Origin: Caenorhabditis remanei
Lineage: Eukaryota; Nematoda; Chromadorea; Rhabditida; Rhabditidae
Direction of reading: 5' to 3'
DNA length: 64,000 bases
Assembly: GCF_010183535.1 (NCBI RefSeq)
Contig: NC_071329.1
Span: 9,300,001-9,364,000 of the forward strand
In this document: positions 30,087-42,136 of the stretch, piece by piece
Layout of the letters: each line of letters opens with the position of its first letter
How positions within the stretch are numbered: position 1 is the first letter of the stretch
Position numbers and translations under genes: made by a program
Notes under the pieces: generated by a model
Seen by the model: only the letters and a program-made list of their open reading frames with translations
Database searches by the model: none
What the model was told of the DNA's origin: nothing

Positions 30087-31385
30087 CTGCAATGTTTCAG
30101 ATTCATTCACTCAACTTTCTGATTCTGATTTTGGAAAGTGTCATCATTTCAGATTACAGTACTCGATTCTTACCGATTTCTAATGACACAACTATTTTAG
30201 GGAATATCAATAAAAAGTCAAATCAGAACCGGAAAGATATCTAGTAGAATTCATTTCTTATTCCCATTCAACTATTAAACACAACATCACAAATGTATAG
30301 CTCAAGACGTCATGTTTTCACTGACGTCATCGATTACTTTTCTTCTTATTCTCAACTCTTTTGGTCGTGTAAATCATGATTGTGCCTTTTTTTGGTTATG
30401 TAAACCATGATTCTGCCTCAGATTTATGAAAAGTTGCTTTGCAAAATTATTTTTTTAAGTTCATGAACCCGCTAGATATCCTAAACCAAAGTCCGTCGGT
30501 CTCTTGTTTCTTGATACTTGTCGAAATCCATGTTCCCTTTTCCCTTGGGTATCACTAAACAATTTTTGTTGAGTTATGACTAAATTCTTTTTCATATTTT
30601 GGGAAAAAAAACACTGGGAAATAGTAGAAAGTTATAATGCAAAAGATATCTATGAACTTACCATTTCTTTTTGTTTTCAGAGAAGAATTCAAAAAATTCT
30701 AGAGGATTCACAAAATGCAAAGAGGTCTTCTAAACTTTCTGGGATCTCCAATGCACCGGAAACGTGACGAGATTGGAGTGGTCGTAGATACTAATTAGAG
30801 GAAAAAGCAAAGAAAGAATACAAGACTCACTCTCATTGTCGGTTTATATTTTGTGCATCTCCCTTCTTCTTCATCTTCTGGTCGAAACATCTCCTTTTCC
30901 GGAAAAAAAGAAATTTGGAATGTTTATGAAAAATGGAAGAGTCACACAGTTATCCACGAATAAACACACACAGAAAAGGAAAAGTCTTCGGAAATGTGGT
31001 GTGACCAGAGGAATCTGCTATTCTGCAGAAGACGTACTGGTGACGAACATAGAAAAGACGAAGAAGCAAGAAACGACAGGCGCCCGCACCGGGAAGACAG
31101 CTGTTTTTGTGCACTACATGCTTCTTAGAGACGCAGTTGAGACAACCATTTATCACACGATTCTTCGTTTGTCAGCTGGGGAAATGAAGAGGAGGAAGAG
31201 GGCTCATGAGTGAGTAAGAAGAAAAGAATGAAGTCATGAAGAAAGTGTTTTGAAAAAAGATGATTGAGTGATATGTCACGAAGATTTCTAACCCTTCATT
31301 TATACTTTGAAAATAGAATCTAATACATACACAAGAGAGCTTCAAAAAATAAAATACATCTCGAACTGATTGAAAATGGGCTGAC
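30087..31385. other. 5' region of the four-TM gene and 3' flank of the Ldh_2 gene
   Basis: No conserved exon apart from the possible ATG-only exon at 30662-30664. A GAGACGCAG motif lies at 31128-31136. The open frame over 30836-31213 begins without ATG and shows no domain, so it was not called. Confidence 0.4.
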
Positions 31386-34300
31386 TTATTGTACCAAAGC
31401 AACGGGTTTCACACCGAGTTTACTGGCCAGGTCGTTCTGAATATGGGATTTTTTAGAGACATTTAATTTCAGGAAAAGTGATACATACCACAAAAGCAAT
31501 CTGATTCTTATGATATGGGATTCCTCCTAAATCATTTACAAGTAACTCGTGTCTTCTCTCCATGTCACCGGCAACTTCCACTTTGAACGAAGGAGACGAC
31601 TGAAAGAGAAAAGTTTCAGAAAATAATTGAACTTTCACGCTACAGTTGATTGATGTTAACTATAGACACAATGTCCTCAAGAGGAAGAAATTCATTGACT
31701 TATGGTCTTTTTCAATTGGTGTCTCAAGTGGTTACCGTAGGCAAGGCTCTCATAGTTTGCATGAAATCTTGAAGACGTTCGGCGAACCCAGGAGCGAAGG
31801 CTTCTGGATCAATTGCAACGAAACATTGACCCTGAAAAACAGAATTTTTAATTTTTAACTACTGAAAAATGCCCTGTGGTTCTAAAAGAGGTAATGGTCT
31901 GCTTACCAAATCAGCTTCAGCACTCGTGCTCATCCATTTTCTAACGTGAGGTCCCCAATGAGCTCCAGCCAGAATTCCACAGAATATTTCAATCATCGAA
32001 CTCAATCCGTATCCTTTGTAGCCTCCTATAAACAACTTTTGATTTCTATCCAGTTTTTCTTTCTTCTCTCTTTTCTCATCATACCGCTGACTTCTACTCC
32101 ACCTAATGGAAGTAGTCCTCCTCCATTGAGAACATGCGATGGATCTGTAGTTTCTTTTCCACCGGCTCCAACTCCCCATGACAGTGGCACTGGATTCTCT
32201 TTTCTTGCAGCTAACTCGACCTAAAAAACAGTTTATTTGAATGCTACAACACCTAGATATTTTCAACAATAGAGACGATCACTACGCCTTTTTCCATCAC
32301 CACTTCGCTTTTGGATGCAAAGTACGGATCGGCCGATTTGGGTCATTCTGTTTCCCCTCTCCTGTTCATGTTCTTTCCCACTTGCGGCGTCTTCTTCTAC
32401 TTTTCCTTTTCGTCACTTTCTCTTTATCATCGATCCCTTTCCACTTCAAGAGCTTTTATCAGATATCTAGTGATTCTCCCTTCATTCTCTATTCATCTCT
32501 GTTCATTTCTTATCTGTTCTGTAGCAGATATCCCTCTCCCTTTCTCCGTCTCACGTGAATTCAGTTTTGACTGAAACTGTTTCTTCTTTTCTTAATGAAA
32601 TCATTTAATGATACTTCAGAACAAACAGAAACTAGATCACTCTCACTTTCCCTACACATACCATATCCAACTGTTCACGTTACTATTCAAGAATATCTCA
32701 TTTTTTATTCTTGACCTCCCGGTGACCTTTACTCTGACGTATCCACGTGTCATACTGCACATAAAGTTCCACGTGTTCTCATCCTCTAACCGCCCGTTCG
32801 TTGTCCACGTAATTCTCGTGTCTACCAACTGATCCAGCGAAGGAACGAAATATTTCGGTAAGCACTCAGAAGAAAGTGTCTGAAGGACACTAATTTCTGT
32901 TTTCATTCTTCTCCCTACCGTTTTTCTACGCGAATCACAGAAAAACAATTCCTTTTCCTCAATCTTAACCATTGCACTTCATCAAAACGTTAATCGAATT
33001 TTAACTGACTCACACGACAAAAATCCACCTTTAGTTTTAGTTCTCGCATAATGGAACCAGTTAAAACCAAAACTTTTTGCCCGCCTCTTTCTTGTGTGTC
33101 TTTCCATATTTGTAGCCTCCGAAACAAAGATCTTTTTATATAATTCGATCTCGTTATTCCAGTGATGGCTTCGGAGGTCAGTTCACGAAATATGAAAACG
33201 GCAAAATCGTCGTCAGCGCCACCACCAGCTGGAAACTTTTTCTACAACTTCATTGTCACTCAATTGTGTATTCCATCTATCCGCAGGTATCTTGATATTC
33301 CAGAAAATGTCGAAATTGTAACAAATCTGTTAAAATTCCAGATTCTTTGCTACCTTTCTCGCGAAATCCAGCGAACGGTTGATTCTGCAAATTCCTGCCG
33401 TGAGTTTTGATGCTGAATTTGGAAATGTTGCGGAGACAAACAACAACAATGCTCCATCAAAACCAGTTCTCTTCACTATCCACAATCCTATCCATTTCTG
33501 CTGGTTGATGCTTTTGGATCCAAAGATGGGACTTGGAGAAACTTATATGGCTGATGATTGGTCGTGCTCCCCAAATCCAACCGAGTTGCTTCGTCTTCTT
33601 ATTCGCAGTAAGAAGCAGACACAGGCGGCATACAAGGCACAATATGGCACCAAACCAAGAACAAAGTCATTCGGCTCTCAAGTTTCCCAACTTGCGATTG
33701 ATATCATTCGTAAAATTGCAAAAGTTGTCAACTACATCCAACATTGGCTTCAGGAGAATACACTTACTCAGAGCACAAAGAACATTCAGGCTCACTATGA
33801 TCTTGGAAATGATATGTTTAAATTGTTCTTGGACAAGTCTATGACCTACTCTTGTGCTCTTTTTGATGGTGAGCTACAGGATCACAATAGTAATACTCTA
33901 TAAACTCAAATTTTCAGCTGAGAAACCAGTCACCGATGTAGATTTCGTTGAATTAGAGAAGGCGCAATACAAAAAGATTGATCGTCTAATTGACCAACTT
34001 GAGCTGAAAGCTGAGGATCATGTTCTCGAAATTGGATGTGGATGGGGAGCTGCTGCTATCCGGGCTGTTCAAAGAACTGGATGCAAATGGACTGGAATAA
34101 CCATTTCGAAGGAACAATTGGAGTGGGGACAGAAGAAAGTTGTTGAAGCAGGACTGGAAGGCAGAATTGAACTTCGTTTCCAAGATTATAGGTTTGTGAA
34201 AATCTCTTCCACCGGTTGCAATAGAAGTATTAATAATTAGATTGGTGAAGGAGAAGTTCACACGTGTTTTGTCGGTCGAGATGATTGAAGCCGTTGGAGA

Positions 34301-35797
34301 GAAATATCTTCCCCAATATTTCCAAATTATCAATGATGTTCTAGCTGATGGTGGAATTGCTGCTTTACAGGTTTGTTTACTCTCCAAATTACCAAAAGAC
34401 CAATCCGTTAATTCGAATTTTCCAGGCCATCACTTGCCCAGATGCCTATTACGATCAGTACCGTTCGTCTTCTGATTTCATTAAGAAGTATATCTTCCCT
34501 GGAGGTCATTTGCCATCTCTTGGTGCCATTTCAGAGTCTCTTCCGAAGACCTTGAAACAGACTGATCTATTTAGCATGGGACATCACTATTCGATGACTT
34601 TGGAACATTGGTTCTTGTAAGTACCGTATCCAACTGGAACATATTTTTCAACACTTATATTTCAGCGCTTGGATGAAAGCCAAGGAGGAGATCGAGACCA
34701 AATTCCAGTTGCCAGATGACTTCCATCGCCGCTGGCAATTCTACTTTTGTCTGTGTGCTGCCCTCTTCTCCTATGATCATATTGATGTCGTTCAACTGAC
34801 ATTCAAGAAAGACAAGAACACCTAAGACTTCCTCCAACCAACCATCACTCTCTGTACTTGGGCCGATCTCTAGTCGTTCTAGGCTTTTATCACCAAATTA
34901 TTTTCATGATGTGTTTACACATCAACCAACTCGTTTATGAAGATTCATCCAAATTCCCCCGAAATAAAATACCTTTCCTATAGCCACTGTTGTTGATGCC
35001 ATATCAAGTACAAATGCATCGTCTCCTGTTCCTGGAGCTGCCAAACTAATTGGATTAGTTCCCAATGCAGGGACAGCACTTCTTGTTGGATAAGATATTG
35101 GAGACGTGTTTGTCATGGACATTCCCTGCAAAAAACGTTTTTTTCGTTGTTTAAAATTATTTGATTGATTACCAGCATTCCTTGTTTCATTGCTCTCAAT
35201 GCATACCATCCTGCGATTCCATAATGATTTGATCCTTTGGCAACAACCCATCCTATTCCAGCATCTTTCGCTTTTTTGATAGCCAAATCCATACAGAAGT
35301 TGCCAACAACTGGACCAAGAAGATTATTACCATCAACCCAGGCTGTTCCAGCTTTTTCTTTCAAAATCACAGGTTCTCCATCTCCTTTGCAAACTTTCTG
35401 TTGTACGTCACGTACGTACATATCTGGAAAAACACATTGTCACACATGAATATTTACAGTTGAGTACCGAGCCGATTGAGTCCATGAGAATAATGACCAC
35501 GAATGTCTCCTTCGAGAAGAACGAGGGCAAGTTGTGTGGCATGCGATTCAGAAGCTCCAGCTGTTGTCATACAATCCACCATGAATCTTCGCATCTAAAA
35601 CATTATCATCTAATTCTGCCACGCATGAGTTACGTTACCTCATCCTTAGAAACAACACTTTCGTCGGGAGCAGCCATTTCAGTTGAGTATTGTCGGCGAT
35701 TGAATGTTTTCTTGTCAACTGATTTTATCGCTATCACTGATTGATATCGACTGATATGTCCACAGGTAAACAACGAGAATCGTTGTAACAAATTCAT
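31386..35797 (-). CDS. Type-2 malate/L-lactate dehydrogenase family (Ldh_2) oxidoreductase, 400 aa
   Basis: NAD(P)-dependent oxidoreductase of the Ldh_2 family (malate, sulfolactate or ureidoglycolate dehydrogenase type); the true substrate cannot be read from sequence. Nine exons (minus): 35639-35797, 35468-35594, 35173-35423, 34973-35125, 32085-32220, 31907-32025, 31736-31831, 31489-31599, 31386-31436. Family motifs are GDIRGHYSHG, AWVDGNNLLGPVVG, the active-site region KGSNHYGIAGWYA and YPTRSAVPALGTNPIS. The first 40 residues (MNLLQRFSLFTCGHISRYQ to RRQYST) look like a mitochondrial presequence; a second Met follows at residue 41 (MAAPDES), which could start a cytosolic form. Intron 4 (32221-34972) is 2.75 kb and contains a complete plus-strand gene. 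C. elegans has a homologue in the VF13D12L/F13D12 region (from memory). Confidence 0.92.
32221..33164 (+). promoter_or_regulatory. Presumed promoter of the nested CFAS-like gene, inside the host intron
   Basis: Non-coding, pyrimidine-rich DNA between the host exon ending at 32220 and the nested ATG. Since the nested gene is in the opposite sense to the host, its promoter must be here or nearby. No coding exon was found. Confidence 0.45.
33165..34825 (+). CDS. Cyclopropane-fatty-acyl-phospholipid synthase-like methyltransferase, 467 aa (nested gene)
   Basis: SAM-dependent methyltransferase of the CFAS/mycolic-acid synthase family, which adds a methylene or methyl group to double bonds of phospholipid acyl chains. 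Six exons: 33165-33286, 33342-33868, 33918-34191, 34241-34370, 34426-34616, 34666-34825. SAM-binding motif I is VLEIGCGWGAAAIRA. The family motifs NIQAHYDLGNDMFKLFLDKS and TYSCALF, the SVEMIEAVGEKY stretch and the IFPGGHLPS motif are all present, and the C-terminal VQLTFKK is typical. Length is a little above bacterial Cfa because of an N-terminal extension. An acceptor TTATTCCAG ends 2 nt before the ATG, suggesting trans-splicing. The whole gene lies inside intron 4 of the opposite-strand Ldh_2 gene. Animal CFAS genes are rare; the nematode family may be of bacterial origin, which is inference. Confidence 0.94.
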
Positions 35798-36331
35798 ACT
35801 TTTTTTCTCCTCCTCCTGTCGAAAAATAGAATTGATCTGATGGTCAAAAAAGGGAAAAGATACTAGAGAAGCATTTTGTGACACTCGCGGTTTTCTGTTG
35901 AGAATCACGTTCTACATAACAGTTCTCAAAGTAGTCAGTTATCATTGAAACCATTGAACAATTTTCCCCTCTCTTACTATTGTTGGGTTCAAACGTTATC
36001 TTGCTATTCATAATCGTAGGCAAGTGCAGACTCAATATAAACAATTTAGATGAAATGTAACTTGAGAACTAAATAAATGAAATGAGAATCACGATTATGA
36101 AATCAAAATAACGTAAACTGTGTCCCACAAACCACGGTAGTTGGAAAAGGTAAACTAACGGGTCAGAAGGAAACCTTGAAGAATGAGATCGGACGTTTCT
36201 TCCAATTCTAGAAATCAAAAATTATAGAAAACAAAATAAGTTATATCTTTTATGAGACAGAATGCAACACGAGTATCGAAAAGTAAAAAAGATATGTGAT
36301 TGTCTTTTGTAAATTGATCGACCTGTTGTTT
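35798..36331 (-). other. Spacer between xpf-1 and the Ldh_2 gene
   Basis: 534 nt on the minus strand from the xpf-1 stop to the Ldh_2 ATG. An AATAAA overlaps the xpf-1 stop (TTTATT at 36331-36336 on +). A candidate acceptor (TTTTTCGACAG) lies about 20 nt before the Ldh_2 ATG. It is longer than a typical operon spacer, so the Ldh_2 gene probably has its own promoter here. Confidence 0.4.
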
Positions 36332-39300
36332 TTATTTTCTACCGAAATTGAATGTTGACACTTCTTTGATGAAATCAGCGGACGCTGTCGGAATGTATTC
36401 AGAAAGAAGAGAGGATGTAATTCCCGAAGAGAAAAGATCCGCTAGAGTTTTGATCTGAAATTTTCGAGTATCAAAATGCGTTTTGAAATTATTAACATAC
36501 GGGAGCATTTGCTAACAAGTTATGGGCCTCTGAAACTTTCATGCCGAAACTTTGTGTTAACGTTCTGACGACAGTTGGGTTTGGTTTCCACTTTTTTCCT
36601 TTCTTTGACTTGGTACCAGCAGTGGTTTCAATATCATCTGTTTCCTGACTTGATGCTTCCATTTGATCTGCTTTCAGTGAAATGGCACGATCAACATCTG
36701 GCTCTGGTGCACTCAACTGAAAAACACAAATTCTAGGAACTGGTTTCAATCGCAAAAGTATGAACCTTCAGTTCAGAGAAGAACTCTGCTGAATTCGTTG
36801 GAGAGGTTGTCCAGACGCATCTCATTTTTGGATTAGTGCGAATCAAGGAGCAGAAAAGGGAACGGATTTCTCGACAATGACGACTGAGTTCACCTTGAAA
36901 CGGACCTCCGTTCACAATTTTAGTTTCGAACTTTCTGTTTGATTCAATCAATAAAACTGTACAGTCATAATGTTCCAGCATCTGAAAATCAAGGTTTCGA
37001 TTGTTCATTCTTTCAGTTCTCGCACCTGTTCAATTTGTTTGAACACTCTTCCAGATTGTAAAGATTGCGCCAAGTCGTCTAACGCTTTTCTTTCGATTGC
37101 AATGTTCGGTGAAAGAATGTAATCACCAATCTGAATTGCTTTAATTAATTTTTGTGTCTGGAAGGTGTGCGCGTCTAGAAACCTGACCTCAATAGTCGTT
37201 GCCACCACATCGTAGCCTTTTGTGTACAGTACGGTTGGTAGTTCACTGTTGAATTCTCGCATGTCTACAATAATCTGGAAATAAAAATGCAAATCGAGGA
37301 AGAAGCAAAAACGATTAATGAACGCAAGGAATTCTGATGAATATGAGCTGTAGTTACAGTCGTTACTAAATTCCTATATCTTTTTGCAATTTCTCTACAG
37401 ATTCACAGTATTTTCAGCCAGAAGATGTAAACTTCTAGAACTCAAAGACTACGACTAGTGTTGAATATAAATCTGCCAAAAAAAAAAATATTTTTTAATC
37501 CCTACCTTAGGCCTCTCAGAATCTGCATCTGATTCAATCTGATCTCTGGGATCAACTTCACGGCGCACAAGTCCTCCTCCATCTCTCGTAGAAGTTTTCA
37601 GACGTGGGGCCTCTTCTCTGTCAACGTTAAATTCTCGAGAAATCATTAGTGTCTGAAAAATAAATGTTGTCCTGAAAAGCTTAATGAATTATCTATTACT
37701 CCTTGCTCTCTAATGAGCATTTCAAAGGACAACGTCTCTCGATTGATGGATTCCAAATATCTACTTTCTTCAGTTGATTCGGTATATTGCAGCCAGTATA
37801 CATGTAGTTGTCTGTCAGGATGTGTAGAACGATATATCTTAAAAATGTGATTCTTTTTTGTTTCCATCCATGCATGAAACCCACTTCTATTTGTCTCAAA
37901 GTTTGCAAAGACATTGTATAAAGAACAATTGCGCTGGGTTTCTTTTGTTCTAGAAGTTTTAATAAAACATATCGTTCCCTTTCTCGAGCAGTACAAATAA
38001 TCATCTCAGTCTGTAATTATTTTCTGCTTGAACCCATCACTTTCAGATTTACACACTTGTAATTCTCCAATTGTCTTCGCAAACTCTTCTTCCTCTTCCA
38101 ACTCTTCCTTCACCTCCCATTCACCAGCTGCCGTAGACGTAGTCGGTACCTGGAAATTTGTTTATATTGTAACATCTCTAGTGTCTCTCCTCTCTAATTA
38201 TCTATTTTCCCAGAGGCGGGCATCTCTAGAAAAATGGGCGGAGCTTAGTCAGTGTCTCCTGCTCAGTCATCTCGCGATTTGGCATTAGTGCATTTATTGC
38301 CGTGTGCGAGAGCACGACGACAGCCTCTTGCCCTTTCGCTCTTTTCGCTCTTCGTGCCCATAATTCTATTGATTCTCTCGTTTCTTTGAAACACGCAGTC
38401 TTTTTTCTCTTTTTTGTTCATTTGCACATTCATCTTTCAAGACTTTCAGGTAATAAAAAGGACTGCTCTACGCGTGACTGCATCGAAATGAGCTCTGCCC
38501 AAGTCAATGGAATCTCTAAGAGAGTGAGTTAACTCAAATTTGAAAATAGATTTTCCCTTATGGTGATTATGTAATAATCCACATTTTCAGCTCGTTGTTG
38601 AATCTCCAAATGTGAAATTGGAGGATGGTGTGCTGGAGTCCAAGTTCAACTATCGTAAGAATCACTTCGAGTACCGTGCTGATGGACTTCATGTGACACC
38701 AAAAGAACACGAGTACACTTTCAAGACAGTGCTGAAACCACGCAAGACTGGTCTATTGCTTGTTGGACTTGGAGGAAACAATGGATCTACTGCCGTCGGA
38801 TCGATCTATGCTAATCAATACGCTATGACATGGAAAACCAAGGAGGGACATAATAAAGCTAACTACTTCGGATCTGTGACTCAAACTGCTACCGTTCATT
38901 TGGGATACGACTCTGCAACACAGAACCAGATTTTCGTTCCATTCAAGGACATCGTCCCAATTCTCTCACCCAACGATTTGGTCATTAGTGGATGGGATAT
39001 CAGCAACTCAAACTTGTATGATGCTATGGCTCGTGCCAAGGTTTTCGAACCCGAGCTTCAGGAGAAACTTCGTCCATTCTTGGAACCAATCGTACCACTT
39101 CCATCAGTTTACTACCCGGATTTCATCGCTTCCAACCAAGGAGACAGGGCTAACAATGTGATTCCTGGAGACAACAAGTTGGAACACTTGGAGCATATTC
39201 GTGCCGATATTCGCAAGTTCAAGAGTGAGAATGACCTTGGTGAGTTGAGAGTTGAGTTTTCAGAAGCCTATTATTCCAATTACAGAGTGTGTTATTGTTC

Positions 39301-41984
39301 TCTGGACTGCCAATACGGAGAGATACACTGATGTTCGCGATGGTCTCAACTCAACTGCTGACGAAATCATGGAATCGATTCGTACTAATCAAGACGAAGT
39401 TTCACCATCGAACATCTTTGCTGTCGCTTCAATTCTCGAAGGAGCTCATTACATCAATGGTTCACCACAGAACACCCTTGTACCAGGAATCATCGAACTT
39501 GCTGATCGCCACAACGTCTTTGTTGGAGGAGACGATTTCAAGTCGGGGCAAACCAAGTTCAAGTCTGCCTTCGTTGATTTCCTCGTGAGCAGTGGATTGA
39601 AACCGGAGTCTATTGTTTCATACAATCATCTTGGAAACAATGACGGAAAGAATTTGAGTGAAGCGAGACAGTTCCGCTCGAAAGAGATCTCCAAATCCTC
39701 GGTTGTCGATGACATGGTGAAATCCAACAACATTCTCTTTCCCGATGCGAAGAACCCAGATCATTGTGTTGTAATTAAGTACGTGCCGTTTGTCGCGGAT
39801 TCGAAGAGAGCTATGGATGAATACATTTGCAGGTAAATCTAATTGGAATCTCGGATTCTCTGTATGTGAATTTTCAGCATCTTCATGGGAGGAAAACAAA
39901 CGTTTGTCGTGCACAACACCTGCGAAGATTCTCTTCTCGCCTCTCCTCTTATCTATGACTTGGCCATTCTTACTGAACTAGCTAGCCGTGTCACCTACAA
40001 AGTTGGAGACGAATTCCAACCATTCCACTCTGTGTTATCGATTCTTTCTCTTCTTCTGAAAGCCCCGGTCGTCCCACCAGGCACTCCAATCAGTAACGCC
40101 TTCATGAGACAATTCTCTACTCTCACCAAGTTGGTGACTGCTTTGGCTGGTTTCCCATCCGACACCGACATGCAAATCGAATTCTTCACCAAACTTCCAA
40201 AATCACAGTAATTTTGAGAAACCGTTCTTTCAAATTTTGATATTTTGTATGTTGAATGAATTCATAATGTTAAACTATCTTTGTTCTCTTACTTCGTTTC
40301 CAGATTTTCGACGTTTGTACTGAAGAATCCCAAACTGTATCAGACTTGTTTGAATACGAGAATCACTCGAGAATCCGCTCATCTCTTCGGCGTGCTTTCT
40401 TCGTTTCTGTGCAGCTCTGGCAGTCGTCTTTTGTGATTTTTGCACATTTGCAATGACTTCGCTTTTCGATTCAACATCCTAAAAATTGGAGGATAATCAG
40501 AGCATTTTTCTGCATCCTACCAAAGAGCTACGCATTAACTGAGAAATCGTATCTGGATCCCAAAGAGGATCATCATCAGGCATTTCTTGATTTGTTTTGT
40601 ATCCTAACTGTCTCCATGTCATCCATTTCATTTTGTTCATTCCATACCGAACTACATCTGTAACCTGTCTAGAAAGATCTTCGGAGCTTGTGATAATGAG
40701 AACAGATGGATCTGAAAAGTGTTCCTTGGGTCATCTAACTTAAAGAGTTTACAACTCACTGTTGTTTCTATATTCTTTTTTCTCTAATTGAATATTTTTG
40801 ATTTCTCGAAGCACTTCAGTCAAAACTGTCCATTTCGCCGGGACTGAAAACTTTTTTGGATCTCCTTTTCCGTTAGTTACTCCAGCAATTGTAAGTAAAT
40901 CTTCCATAATTCGGTTAAACGACGGTGAGAGCAACCATCCACTATGCTCTTCTAGAACAGTTCTATCGTTTTTCAAGACTTGCAATCTCGACAAAACAGT
41001 TGCTACATCCATGTTTTCAGAAAGTTGCAAAATTTCTCGCAGTGAAGCCACATCGTTCAGTAGTCTTTGTTGTTTTTCAGATATGTTCCCACGTCTGTCA
41101 CGAAGCCGTTTCTCAAGTTGCGTACTTGCCCAAGGTACATGAACCATTTCTTCCAATTGGTCATCGGCGTGTTTGCCAGCTAAAGAAGACGTTCTCAAGT
41201 CTCGAACACAGACTTTGATAAATTCTATGAGTGTGCGGTGAACGCGTCGCAATGGAGTCGGGACATCCACCGAGAAGATTGCCGTTTTCAGCTGGTATTT
41301 ATTGAGCTCAGTTTCGATAATATTGGAAAAGCGAGGTAAAAGTTCCACATGACGGACATAGAGACGATCAACAAGTCGTTGTAATTGTCCAAGAGAAGAA
41401 AGAGTGTTCGGAACATCAGTGAATGCTTTGACCATACCATCAGGTTTCTTTTCACGGTACAAACGCAAAATGAAAGAATCTTGAAAAGCGTTTAGTGTTC
41501 TGAAAATATTATTTTATGCAAAATTCATTGAATTGAAATCTTACTGATGAGCTCTATATACAAAAATCGCTGCAACACGATCAGTGGGAATTCGATTTTG
41601 AAGAAGATCGACTAAAAGAACACGACTTGAACAAAATTGAACACCCCCTTCAAGATAAATGGATTGACGATCTTTAACGGAGACATCAGAATTGATAACT
41701 TTCGGATCACAATCTACGGAATGTTCTTTTAGCTTTGAAACAAAATAACTTTCATCGTGCTCGTTTGTGTTCAAGACAAGAGCAAGAAGGCGACGGTCAG
41801 AAAACAGGATGAGATGTTCTAGAAACAGTCGTTCGAGCCCTAGTCCACTTGCAACGACAAATAGAACGCTGGCCGGTAGAGTTTTAGCGAGAGTAGCTCG
41901 TTCGTATTCCAGAAGTTCGAGGCCATCCTTGTTACCGAAACTTTCGTTCAATTGGGAAGATTCACCAGCATCTTCATCTTCCAT
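36332..41984 (-). CDS. xpf-1: XPF/ERCC4 DNA repair endonuclease, 935 aa
   Basis: Catalytic subunit of the XPF-ERCC1 structure-specific nuclease, which makes the 5' incision in nucleotide-excision repair and acts in crosslink repair and meiotic recombination, in the nucleus. Thirteen exons (minus): 41545-41984, 40760-41499, 40521-40711, 40293-40478, 38057-38149, 37885-38010, 37700-37837, 37506-37652, 37188-37274, 37026-37130, 36766-36981, 36501-36716, 36332-36454. A degenerate SF2 helicase-like N-terminal half is followed by an [25 protein letters not shown] block like human XPF. The nuclease domain has [13 protein letters not shown] (688-700) and ERKALDD (729-735), the ERKX3D active site. Tandem HhH residues lie at the C-terminus ([11 protein letters not shown]...IKTLADLF). 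The ATG directly follows an acceptor (CTATTATTCAG). Intron 4 (38150-40292) holds inos-1 in antisense. Confidence 0.95.
38488..40211 (+). CDS. inos-1: Myo-inositol-3-phosphate synthase, 521 aa (nested gene)
   Basis: NAD-dependent enzyme that turns glucose-6-phosphate into inositol-3-phosphate, the first step of inositol synthesis, in the cytosol. Four exons: 38488-38523, 38591-39239, 39286-39832, 39878-40211. Family motifs are seen in order: [16 protein letters not shown] (NAD loop), [73 protein letters not shown] and KSSVVDDMV. Length is typical for eukaryotic INO1. A TTTCAG acceptor at 38444-38449 lies 38 nt before the ATG and may be a trans-splice site. The gene sits completely inside intron 4 of xpf-1, opposite strand, with about 80 nt between its stop and the flanking xpf-1 exon. 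Expression therefore requires a promoter in the 340 nt between 38150 and 38487. Confidence 0.96.
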
Positions 41985-42136
41985 CTGAATAATAGACTAT
42001 GAAATAAGAAAACCAAACAAATATCAGATATATATTGAATTGGTTGATCTGACAGTCATTTGAATGAATACAATAGGGGTTTACCTAAAGCTACGTTTAT
42101 TTGTGAAAAACAATTCAAAAAGCAAATTACAAATTA
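41985..42136 (-). promoter_or_regulatory. Operon-like intercistronic region, kelch gene to xpf-1
   Basis: Only 152 nt separate the kelch stop from the xpf-1 ATG on the same strand. In minus-strand order the spacer holds an AATAAA signal (TTTATT at 42096-42101 on +) about 35 nt after the stop. A U-rich stretch (TTGTTTGGTTTTCTTATTTC) follows, then a good acceptor that abuts the ATG. This is the standard layout of a Caenorhabditis operon whose downstream gene is trans-spliced to SL2; the SL type cannot be seen in DNA. Confidence 0.7.

Noticed and set aside
30836..31213. 125-aa plus frame between the four-TM and Ldh_2 genes
   Set aside because: Starts without ATG, no domain and no supporting splice sites.
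40293..40478. A separate small gene just downstream of inos-1
   Set aside because: The segment is exon 4 of xpf-1 on the minus strand; its donor at 40292 joins in phase to the exon at 38149, across inos-1.
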